Shown one piece after another: positions 34,208-41,557 of a stretch of DNA of 64,000 nucleotides. The stretch comes from JALQUL01 sp040382935 (GTDB lineage: Bacteria > Pseudomonadota > Gammaproteobacteria > Burkholderiales > Burkholderiaceae_C). Positions within the stretch are counted from its first letter, which is position 1. Every line of letters starts with the position of its first letter. The notes beneath the pieces are model-generated. The model ran no database searches, was not told the DNA's origin, and saw only the letters and a list, made by a program, of their open reading frames with translations. Both the position numbers and the translations under genes were made by a program. Location: positions 1 through 64,000 of the forward strand of contig JBEIEP010000005.1 of the NCBI GenBank assembly GCA_040382935.1, read 5' to 3'.

Positions 34208-35269
34208 TCATGCATCACGCGCAGAAATCTGCGACGATGATGCCTTGGTGGCCCACGCGGCCAGATGGGTATCTAGCGCTTCGAAAAAGCTTGGCTCGGG
34301 TTTCAATTCAAGCCCCACGGCCCACACCTGTGGAAAACGATCCCACAGTTTGACGGCGTCCTTTTCGGTGCACAGGTAGGCGTCTACTGCGGCGCCGTCG
34401 TTTGCACCGGGCAGTTGCCAATGAGAAAAATCAAAGTGGTCAGCCAGCGCAATTGTTTTGACACAGCCAATGCCCGAGTCGGTCAGCATAGAAAAAAAAG
34501 CCTGTGGTTTGGCAATGCCCGCAAAGGCCACTACACGGCCGCCCGCTAAGTCTTGTAGGCTTTTGCGTTCACCTTTTCCGTTGACAGCCCATGGGACTAG
34601 CGTGCGTTGTGCGTTCCATGTGCAAGGTGCGGGTGCAGGCGTAGCAGTAGGCGCGGTTTGCAACACCATACTGGCACCACAGGTCCATCGACGAGGCCAG
34701 GGTTCACGCAACCAACCGGCAGGAAGTAGCCGCTTATTGCCCAGGCCGCGTTCGTCAAATACCACCAGTTCCAGGTCGCGACCCAAGGCCATGTGTTGCA
34801 GGCCATCGTCCGCAACAATGATTTGTATCTGGGGGTGCGATTGAAGCAGGGCTTTGGCCGCTTCTACTCGGCGGTTGGCAACCACAACAGGAACCTGGCA
34901 GCGCTTGGCGATCAACAGGGGTTCGTCGCCCACGTCTATCGCCAAAGAGTCGGGGTGTACCGCAATACAAGCTTTGCTGCGCCTGCCATACCCCTTGGAA
35001 ATTACCCCCACCGTCCACCCACTGGACTGCAAATGCTTAATCATGGCCATCAGCGTGGGCGTTTTACCTGCGCCGCCCGCCAGTACATTGCCCACCACAA
35101 TGACAGGTACCGACACCCGGTATTGCCGAAGAATCCCTGTACGAAACAAGCCTTGATTGAGGCTTACCGTGGCACCATAGACCATTGAGAGCACACGCAA
35201 CATCCAGTTCGCTGGCCCGCCGTGCACCCAAAGGCGTTGCAAATGTTTGATCGCGTCTGGGCGGATCAT
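34208..35269 (-). CDS. lpxK: Tetraacyldisaccharide 4'-kinase LpxK
   Basis: 353 residues. Phosphorylates the lipid A precursor at 4'. A membrane-associated N-terminal helix is followed by a Walker A variant GGAGKTPT in PVIVVGNVLAGGAGKTPT, then ISKGYGRRSKA and the DDGLQHMALGRD motif typical of LpxK. Follows exbD by 8 bp and precedes the Trm112-like gene. Confidence 0.94.
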   Translation of the reverse strand: MIRPDAIKHLQRLWVHGGPANWMLRVLSMVYGATVSLNQGLFRTGILRQYRVSVPVIVVGNVLAGGAGKTPTLMAMIKHLQSSGWTVGVISKGYGRRSKACIAVHPDSLAIDVGDEPLLIAKRCQVPVVVANRRVEAAKALLQSHPQIQIIVADDGLQHMALGRDLELVVFDERGLGNKRLLPAGWLREPWPRRWTCGASMVLQTAPTATPAPAPCTWNAQRTLVPWAVNGKGERKSLQDLAGGRVVAFAGIAKPQAFFSMLTDSGIGCVKTIALADHFDFSHWQLPGANDGAAVDAYLCTEKDAVKLWDRFPQVWAVGLELKPEPSFFEALDTHLAAWATKASSSQISARDA

Positions 35270-35277
35270 GTGAAGGA

Positions 35278-35715
35278 CTAGGGTGCGCTGGGGGTAACGG
35301 TCTCAGATTTGCTGGCAAAGGTGATTTTTGCTAGCCCACTTTGGCGCGCAGCATCCAGCACCGAGATGACGGACTGATGGGTACTGAGGGCGTCCGCACT
35401 CAGGATCACAACGGTCTGCGCATTGCCGCCAGCGGCTTCCTTAAGGGCCAGCGCCACAGCGGCCACCCTCGGGTTGGACAGAATTTTTCCGTTGATTGCC
35501 ACATCGCCGTTGCGTCCAATGCCCACGTTTACTTCGTTCGCATACGTTTTTTGCGACTCTGCGTTGGCCACGGGCAACGAAATACGAAGTTGCGTGACCT
35601 TGCTGTAAGTGGTCGAGAGTACAAGAAAAATCAGTACAACCAACAACACATCAATGAACGCAATTAGGTTGATTTCAGGTTCATCGTCCGTGCGACGCCG
35701 AAAATTGATGGCCAT
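35278..35715 (-). CDS. exbD: ExbD/TolR family biopolymer transport protein
   Basis: 145 residues. One membrane helix near the N-terminus, with the proton-pathway aspartate in NLIAFIDVLLVVLIFLVLS, then a periplasmic domain (DALSTHQSVISVLDAARQSG). Works with ExbB, 13 bp upstream, and a TonB-like protein not in the window. ATG 35715 is preferred to the ATG at 35721. TolR is the alternative, but no tol-pal genes are near. Confidence 0.92.
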   Translation of the reverse strand: MAINFRRRTDDEPEINLIAFIDVLLVVLIFLVLSTTYSKVTQLRISLPVANAESQKTYANEVNVGIGRNGDVAINGKILSNPRVAAVALALKEAAGGNAQTVVILSADALSTHQSVISVLDAARQSGLAKITFASKSETVTPSAP

Positions 35716-35728
35716 GTGCAACGACTGC

Positions 35729-36352
35729 TTACAACTGAAACTGCGAGCGCAGATGACGAGCGAGTCTATCGGCCGCTAGCTCCATCTCCAAAAGGTAATT
35801 GTTGGCGCGCGACTTGAAATAGCGCCAAAAAACCAGCGATGGGATAGCCACGATCAGGCCAAAAGCTGTGTTGTAGAGAGCAATAGAGATGCCGTGTGCC
35901 AACTGCTCGGGGTTTGCAGTGCCCCCCGAGGATTGGCTACCAAAAATTTCAATCATTCCTACCACGGTACCCAGTAAGCCCAACAGGGGGGCGCTGGACG
36001 CAATTGTGCCAAGGGCGGTTAAGTGCATATTGAGACTATGCTCAGCGCGGCGACCGGCGCTTTCAAGATTGTTGTTTAAATCGTCAAATGACGGCTTTGT
36101 GGATTGGAACAGCGTTTGCAAACCTTCGGCCAGAACACTGCCCAATAGCGACTGTTGGCTGATTTCGCGTATTTTTTCAGGAGTCGGTGGGGTAGATCGG
36201 GTGATCTTCAGCAAATCTTCCAGTAGCGACAACGGAATAATTTTCTCGGCGCGGTACGCGACAAACCGCTCAACCACCAAGGCCACGGCGACAATAGAAC
36301 AAAGGATGAGCGGCCAAATGGGCCAGCCGGCCGCTACGATGATTGCAAACAA
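35729..36352 (-). CDS. exbB: ExbB/TolQ family proton channel (MotA/TolQ/ExbB)
   Basis: 207 residues with three hydrophobic segments: WPIWPLILCSIVAVALVVERF, GTIASSAPLLGLLGTVVGMIE and AFGLIVAIPSLVFWRYF. The middle segments match the MotA/TolQ/ExbB proton-channel domain. Pairs with exbD. Starts the leftward lpxK-kdsB operon; xseA begins 106 bp away on the other strand. Confidence 0.93.
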   Translation of the reverse strand: MFAIIVAAGWPIWPLILCSIVAVALVVERFVAYRAEKIIPLSLLEDLLKITRSTPPTPEKIREISQQSLLGSVLAEGLQTLFQSTKPSFDDLNNNLESAGRRAEHSLNMHLTALGTIASSAPLLGLLGTVVGMIEIFGSQSSGGTANPEQLAHGISIALYNTAFGLIVAIPSLVFWRYFKSRANNYLLEMELAADRLARHLRSQFQL

Positions 36353-36458
36353 GGGAAAATCTCCGGTAGCCCGGTGAGGGCGTGGGGTCTAAGAATGGGC
36401 TAAAGTCTAGTTGATTTTTCAGCAAATTTCTCAAGCTTTCGTGGGCTAACCCGCAATT

Positions 36459-37796
36459 ATGAATTCAAACTTTAGCGATGCGTTTGGCCAGAACAGATCT
36501 GCCGTGCAGGTATGGTCGGTGTCGGGGCTTTGCTTGGCCGTAACGCAAACGCTTCAGGCGCGGTTTGGCACCGTGGTGGTGGAGGGGGAAATCAGCGGTT
36601 TTGTTCGGGCAGGCAGCGGGCATTGTTATTTCAACTTGAAAGACGACGCAGGCCAACTGCGTTGTGCGATGTTCAAGCGCCACGCCGGGACGCTTGAGTT
36701 TTTACCGCAAGATGGTAACTGGGTAAAAGTTCGCGCCCGGATTGACCTGTATGCTCCAAGGGGCGATCTGCAATTGATCGTGGAGGGTTTGGAAAAAGCT
36801 GGGATGGGCCCGCTTTTGGAGCGCTTTTTCCAGCTTAAAACACGTCTGCAAGCCGAGGGCTTGTTCGATCTGTCTCGAAAACGCGAACTCCCAGAGGCGC
36901 CACGAGCTATAGGATTGGTGACCTCACTAGGTGCTGCTGCACTAAGGGATGTGGCCAGCGCGTTGGCCAGGCGTGTGCCGCATATCCCCGTCATCTTGGT
37001 AAACGCCAAAGTGCAAGGCCCAGAGGCACCCAGAGAGCTTATGCAAGCTTTAGAGCGGCTTCGTGTACGAACACAGGCCCATTCAGCGCATCCAGTGCAT
37101 GCCCCAGATCCGTGGGTAGACGTGGTGCTAATGGTACGCGGGGGTGGCTCGATTGAGGATTTATGGGCCTTTAACGACGAGGCCCTGGTACGCGCTATTG
37201 CAGCGTTTCCTGTGCCGGTGGTGGCGGGTATAGGTCACGAAACCGACTTCACCCTGGTGGATTTCGTAGCGGATGTGCGGGCACCCACCCCGACCGCAGC
37301 CGCTGAGCTGGTCAGTGCGTCGCGGGCGGATCGCCTGTTTGCGCTTGATTCACTCATGCAAGACTTGGGTCTGTCTGTTCAGCGTCAACTCGACCTTAAA
37401 GAACAGTGGCTTGACGCTGCCAGTTCACGTCTGGGGCGGCCATCGGACGTTTTGCACAGACAGTCGCAACAACTGGCTCACATGGCCAACAGTCTTTCCA
37501 GGCAGGCTAATGCCGGTTGGGTGCGTGCCCAGCAGCCCTTGACCATGCTTGCTTCACAGCTTCCTAATACGGTACGCCGTTACACCATGGCCTGTGAGCA
37601 GCGCCTAGAGCGAGCGCAACAGGCCATGCACCACCTGGACCCAAAAAATGTCCTGACCCGCGGCTATGCCTTGTTGACCAACACAGACGGTCAGGCCTTG
37701 ACGGCGGCGGCGCAAACCCATGCCGGCCAGCAGGTTTACGCTCAAATGAAGGACGGAACGCTTGATTTGGTGGTAAACGGCCTATCGATCGATTAA
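36459..37796 (+). CDS. xseA: Exodeoxyribonuclease VII large subunit
   Basis: 445 residues. An N-terminal OB-fold (VVVEGEISGFVRAGSGHCYF) is followed by the catalytic domain with VMVRGGGSIEDLWAFNDE, GIGHETDFTLVDFVAD and RAPTPTAAAELV. The C-terminal half is coiled coil, ending LTRGYALLTNTDGQALT. The xseB small subunit is not in the window. sodB follows after 137 bp. Confidence 0.95.
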   Translation: MNSNFSDAFGQNRSAVQVWSVSGLCLAVTQTLQARFGTVVVEGEISGFVRAGSGHCYFNLKDDAGQLRCAMFKRHAGTLEFLPQDGNWVKVRARIDLYAPRGDLQLIVEGLEKAGMGPLLERFFQLKTRLQAEGLFDLSRKRELPEAPRAIGLVTSLGAAALRDVASALARRVPHIPVILVNAKVQGPEAPRELMQALERLRVRTQAHSAHPVHAPDPWVDVVLMVRGGGSIEDLWAFNDEALVRAIAAFPVPVVAGIGHETDFTLVDFVADVRAPTPTAAAELVSASRADRLFALDSLMQDLGLSVQRQLDLKEQWLDAASSRLGRPSDVLHRQSQQLAHMANSLSRQANAGWVRAQQPLTMLASQLPNTVRRYTMACEQRLERAQQAMHHLDPKNVLTRGYALLTNTDGQALTAAAQTHAGQQVYAQMKDGTLDLVVNGLSID

Positions 37797-37933
37797 GCGC
37801 AAACCCCTGCACGGTAGCAGGCCATGTGTCGCAGGGCTCACCATGGCTGGCTGGCTGACCCTACAATTGCAGGGTTTGCTGGGCTGTGTGGCCCGCACAA
37901 TGGCGTATTTGAAATCAACCGGAGTTTTAATTT

Positions 37934-38515
37934 ATGGAACATACCCTGCCTGCCTTGCCCTACGGACTGGATGACTTGGCCCCCCATTATTCGCGTGAGT
38001 CCTTAGAGTTTCACCATGGCAAGCACCACAACGCTTACGTGGTCAACCTCAACAACCTTCAAAAAGGTACAGAATTTGAGGCCCTGACGCTTGAAGAGAT
38101 CGTTAAAAAGGCCGCTGGTCCGGTTTACAACAACGCTGCCCAGATCTGGAACCACACCTTTTTCTGGAGCTGTATGAAACCCCAAGGGGGGGGCCAGCCG
38201 TCTGGCGATTTGGCGGCAGCCATCAACGCCAAATGGGGCAGCTATGACGCATTCAAGGAAGCGTTTGTAAAATCGGCTGTAGGTAACTTTGGCTCGGGCT
38301 GGACATGGCTGGTAAAAAAGGCCGATGGTTCGGTGGACATCGTTAACACGGGCGCCGCAGGCACGCCGCTAACAGGTGCAGACAAAGCGTTGTTAACCGT
38401 GGACGTATGGGAGCACGCCTACTACATTGACTACCGTAACATGCGCCCCAAATTTGTCGAAACTTTTTTGAATAGTTTGGTCAATTGGGAGTTTGCGCAA
38501 AGCAACTTTGCGTAA
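37934..38515 (+). CDS. sodB: Superoxide dismutase, Fe type
   Basis: 193 residues. MEHTLPALPYGLDDLAPHYS at the N-terminus and HHGKHHNAYV supply two metal histidines; DVWEHAYYIDYRNMR supplies the aspartate and last histidine. GGGQPSGDLA and FGSGWTWLV match the iron enzyme of E. coli type. ATG 37934 follows a GGAG. Converges with the DUF192 gene. Confidence 0.95.
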   Translation: MEHTLPALPYGLDDLAPHYSRESLEFHHGKHHNAYVVNLNNLQKGTEFEALTLEEIVKKAAGPVYNNAAQIWNHTFFWSCMKPQGGGQPSGDLAAAINAKWGSYDAFKEAFVKSAVGNFGSGWTWLVKKADGSVDIVNTGAAGTPLTGADKALLTVDVWEHAYYIDYRNMRPKFVETFLNSLVNWEFAQSNFA

Positions 38516-38535
38516 GTCGTAGTCCCAAACCCGTC

Positions 38536-39015
38536 CTAGGGTTTAAATGGAGGGCCGGTTAGCTTGCTACCGGCCTTCATGCCTTTTGCTGCAAACCAGC
38601 CTTGGTTCATCTCCAGTACAAACCGAACCGGCTTTTTTGAGCAGTGGGAATCGTCGGACATGGGTTTCATATCCGCTAGGTTCACGATGGTCCCATCGTC
38701 TGCAACAAACGCCGCTGTTAGGGCCATACGCGTGTTCCTCATCCAAAAACACTGAACCGAGGCTTGTTCAAATACGAACAGCATGCCCTCGTTGGTCGGC
38801 ATTTTTTCTCGGTACATCAAACCGATCTCCCGCTGGCGAGGGGTTTGCGCCACTTGCGCATCAATGCGGTGAAGTGAGGCCTGCAAAACAACCCGCGCAA
38901 GCGAGGTTTGGGCCACTTCTGAGGCGTTTTGCGCAAAGCAGGTAACGGTAAGGAGTGCTGAAACCAGCAGTGAGGCAAGGCTTAGGGTGGGGTGCATGCC
39001 AGCAATTGTATGCAA
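38536..39015 (-). CDS. Secreted DUF192 family protein
   Basis: 159 residues. A signal peptide near the N-terminus (LASLLVSALLTVTCFAQ) is followed by the DUF192 domain: VAQTPRQREIGLMYREKMP, MLFVFEQASVQCFWMRNTRM and ALTAAFVADDGTIVNLADM. Function unknown; a small beta-barrel fold exported to the periplasm. The start may be ATG 39015 or ATG 38997, the latter giving a more compact signal peptide. Converges with sodB; a GGCCGGT/ACCGGCC hairpin lies at the 3' end of its coding region. Confidence 0.85.
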   Translation of the reverse strand: MHTIAGMHPTLSLASLLVSALLTVTCFAQNASEVAQTSLARVVLQASLHRIDAQVAQTPRQREIGLMYREKMPTNEGMLFVFEQASVQCFWMRNTRMALTAAFVADDGTIVNLADMKPMSDDSHCSKKPVRFVLEMNQGWFAAKGMKAGSKLTGPPFKP

Positions 39016-39020
39016 ACATT

Positions 39021-39045
39021 AAAAAAGCCCGCTCAGGCGGGCTTT
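39021..39045 (-). terminator. Rho-independent terminator of the Ala/Lys-rich protein gene
   Basis: GCCCGC (39027-39032) and GCGGGC (39037-39042) form a stem with a 4-nt loop, extended by AAA/TTT; on the minus strand it is followed by six T (39026-39021). It lies 77 bp after the end of the 39122-39355 gene. Confidence 0.8.
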
Positions 39046-39121
39046 GGTGACAAGCAATAAGGGTTGTGCTTAGCGGGTGGCGATGGATTCGCTGCCACTG
39101 GGCCGCAACCCTTGCCTATGA

Positions 39122-39355
39122 TTACTTGGCGGCCGAAGCAGCAGCAGCAGGGGCCTTGGCTTTTGCGTCAGCTTTCTTTTCTGCTTTAACTTCAGCCTTT
39201 TTCTCGGCTTTTGCGTCGGCTTTCTTTTCAGCTTTGGCTTCGGCTTTCATTTCGGCTTTAGCAGGAGCGGATGCAGCCTTGGCAGGAGCGGCGGTTTGAG
39301 CGAATGCGCCAGCGGCGAAAAGACCAGCAACCAATGCAGCGAGGAGTTTGTTCAT
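39122..39355 (-). CDS. Small exported Ala/Lys-rich repeat protein
   Basis: 77 residues. A clean signal peptide (MNKLLAALVAGLFAAGAFAQ) leads a low-complexity region of Ala, Lys and Glu (KAEMKAEAKAEKKADAKAEK) in which a short AKAEKKA-type unit repeats about five times. Such alanine/lysine-rich periplasmic proteins are common in Comamonadaceae; their role is unknown. The repeats could bind DNA, RNA or acidic polymers. A rho-independent terminator follows. Confidence 0.75.
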   Translation of the reverse strand: MNKLLAALVAGLFAAGAFAQTAAPAKAASAPAKAEMKAEAKAEKKADAKAEKKAEVKAEKKADAKAKAPAAAASAAK

Positions 39356-39733
39356 TTTGAAATCCTAAATTGATAAAGTATCTAACAACGAAACGGAAAG
39401 GGCCAAAGAGTTGAGTCCAAGATCGGTCGAAACAGGTCACTGAACTTTTTCCTGGTGCTTCCTTAACGACCAGGCCACCGGGCAGGTTGACAACATTTTT
39501 CGATTTTTTTGTTGAGATGGTAGAAAAAGACCCACGGTGATTGTTGGGATGGCTTCAGGATCGTTTCCCACAAGCAATTCAACCCCAGTAAAATGCGCTA
39601 GGCGAGCAAATGGCGGGAAAACCGACCTTTCAGGCTTAGGATGCGTGTTTGACAGCTAGATGCAAGTCTTTCGGGTCACAATCGCTCTTAGCGCTTGCTT
39701 GAATCACGTACCACTAACCGGAGACTTCTTTCC
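39356..39733. other. Intergenic region between the Ala/Lys-rich protein gene and icd
   Basis: 378 bp without a gene I can support. A TTGACA at 39649-39654 could be a -35 box for icd, but the best downstream CACAAT is 22 bp away, too far for a confident promoter. The 39356-39480 part holds the leader of the small protein gene. Confidence 0.35.
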
Positions 39734-40987
39734 ATGTACCAGCACATCAAAGTTCCCGCGCAAGGCGAAAAAATAACGGTCAACGCCGATATGTCGCTAA
39801 ACGTGCCCGATCAACCCATTATTCCGTACATTGAGGGCGATGGCACCGGATTTGATATCACGCCCGTTATGCTCAAAGTGGTGGATGCGGCGGTGGCCAA
39901 ATGTTATGGCGGGCAGCGCAAAATTCATTGGATGGAGGTCTATGCCGGTGAAAAATCGACCAAGATCTACGGCCCCGACGTGTGGCTGCCAGAAGAAACC
40001 TTGCACGCGGTGCGGGACTATGTGGTATCGATCAAAGGCCCGTTGACGACCCCTGTGGGCGGTGGTATTCGTTCCTTGAACGTGGCTTTGCGGCAGGAAC
40101 TGGACCTCTATGTTTGTTTGCGCCCCATCCAATACTTTGACGGTGTGCCATCGCCTGTTAAGGAGCCGCACAAAACCGACATGGTGATCTTCCGTGAGAA
40201 CTCTGAAGATATCTACGCGGGTATCGAATTTGAAGCCCAGTCAGAAAAAGCCCAAAAACTGATCAAGTTTTTGCAAGAGGAAATGGGCGTTAAAAAAATT
40301 CGTTTCCCAGCCACTTCGGGTATCGGCATCAAACCGGTTTCGATTGAAGGAACCCAGCGCTTGGTACGTAAGGCGATTCAGTACGCCATCGACAACGACA
40401 AGCCCAACGTGACCCTGGTTCACAAGGGCAACATTATGAAGTTCACCGAAGGTGGGTTCAGAGACTGGGGTTACGACTTGGCGGCCAAAGAGTTTGGTGC
40501 CGAACTGATTGACGGTGGCCCGTGGATGCGTTTTAACAACCCAAAAACAGGCAAAGAGATCATCATCAAAGACGTGATTGCCGATGCGTTTTTGCAGCAA
40601 ATTTTGCTGCGTCCAGCTGAATACAGTGTGATTGCCACGCTTAATTTGAACGGCGATTACGTGTCTGACGCGCTGGCCGCACAAGTGGGCGGCATCGGCA
40701 TTGCACCTGGTGCCAATCTATCGGATACGGTGGCCATGTTTGAGGCCACCCACGGCACGGCGCCAAAATATGCAGGCAAAGACTACGTTAACCCTGGCTC
40801 CGAAATTTTGTCGGCCGAGATGATGCTGCGCCATATGGGTTGGAAAGAAGCCGCTGATTTAATCATTGCAGCCACCAAGCGCGCCATTTTGAGCAAGAAA
40901 GTGACCTATGATTTTGCAAGGCTCATGGAAGGCGCAACGCAAGTCAGCTGCTCGGGCTTTGGGCAGGTCATGATTGACCACATGTAA
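39734..40987 (+). CDS. icd: Isocitrate dehydrogenase (NADP+)
   Basis: 417 residues. Oxidative decarboxylation of isocitrate in the TCA cycle. The substrate loop GGGIRSLNVALRQ includes the serine phosphorylated by AceK in E. coli. VIFRENSEDIYAGIE and NLNGDYVSDALAAQVGG give the Mg- and NADP-binding parts. ATG 39734 (MYQHIKVPAQGEKI) is the family start; the frame is open upstream to 39695. Two hairpins follow the stop. Confidence 0.97.
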   Translation: MYQHIKVPAQGEKITVNADMSLNVPDQPIIPYIEGDGTGFDITPVMLKVVDAAVAKCYGGQRKIHWMEVYAGEKSTKIYGPDVWLPEETLHAVRDYVVSIKGPLTTPVGGGIRSLNVALRQELDLYVCLRPIQYFDGVPSPVKEPHKTDMVIFRENSEDIYAGIEFEAQSEKAQKLIKFLQEEMGVKKIRFPATSGIGIKPVSIEGTQRLVRKAIQYAIDNDKPNVTLVHKGNIMKFTEGGFRDWGYDLAAKEFGAELIDGGPWMRFNNPKTGKEIIIKDVIADAFLQQILLRPAEYSVIATLNLNGDYVSDALAAQVGGIGIAPGANLSDTVAMFEATHGTAPKYAGKDYVNPGSEILSAEMMLRHMGWKEAADLIIAATKRAILSKKVTYDFARLMEGATQVSCSGFGQVMIDHM

Positions 40988-40992
40988 AACCA

Positions 40993-41026
40993 GACACTGC
41001 CCCCTCGCTTAGCGAGAGGCAGTGTC
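40993..41026 (+). terminator. Strong hairpin after icd
   Basis: GACACTGCC (40993-41001) pairs with GGCAGTGTC (41018-41026), enclosing a CTCGC/GCGAG inner stem. There is no T tract on the plus strand, so it may be an mRNA-protecting stem or part of a tandem terminator. Confidence 0.45.
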
Positions 41027-41065
41027 AAAAAATCCGGTCACCGCAGGGCGGTACTGGACTCACTC

Positions 41066-41098
41066 AAAAGTGCCGCTCATGATCTGGGCGGCATTTTT
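41066..41098 (+). terminator. Rho-independent terminator between icd and clpS
   Basis: GTGCCGC (41070-41076) pairs with GCGGCAT (41088-41094), with one G-U pair, and is followed by TTTTT. The AAAA before it and TTTT after it could extend the stem. Confidence 0.65.
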
Positions 41099-41155
41099 GC
41101 TTGAAAAGTGATAAATTGCCCGTACATGCTACCGATGATTGAAACCTTAACCAAT

Positions 41156-41503
41156 ATGGCTACGCGCGCTCCAAATAAAGTTGTTCCCTTGCGCCCCGAT
41201 GACGGTGGCGGTGCCGTGGTGCTGGAGCGCCAACGTCAGGCCGTTGCGCCACCGCGTATGCACCAGGTGGTCATGCTCAATGACGACTACACCCCTATGG
41301 AGTTCGTGGTGGACGTCATCCAGGATGTTTTTCGTAAGGACCAGGCAACGGCAACCCAAATCATGTTAAAAATTCACTTGGAGGGCAGGGCCGTGTGCGG
41401 TGTCTATACCCCGGATATTGCAGCGTCTAAGGTCGATCAGGTCATGGGTGCGGCCAAGCAGTATGGTCATCCCTTGCAATGTATTCAGGAACCTATTGAA
41501 TAA
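41156..41503 (+). CDS. clpS: ATP-dependent Clp protease adaptor ClpS
   Basis: 115 residues. N-end rule adaptor that hands substrates to ClpA. Contains VVMLNDDYTPMEFVVDVIQD and CGVYTPDIAASKVDQV, the ClpS core with the residues that bind the N-degron. ATG 41156 (MATRAPNKVVPL) matches the family; an upstream GTG at 41108 and ATG at 41126 remain possible. clpA follows after 54 bp. Confidence 0.93.
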   Translation: MATRAPNKVVPLRPDDGGGAVVLERQRQAVAPPRMHQVVMLNDDYTPMEFVVDVIQDVFRKDQATATQIMLKIHLEGRAVCGVYTPDIAASKVDQVMGAAKQYGHPLQCIQEPIE

Positions 41504-41557
41504 CGTACAGTCGACACCAGATGTTAGCAATCCCTCGCGGGGCAAAAAGGAATTGAA

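Noticed and set aside
39649..39682. TTGACA promoter for icd
   Set aside because: The -35 box is perfect but the nearest -10-like CACAAT is 22 bp away, too far for normal sigma-70 spacing.
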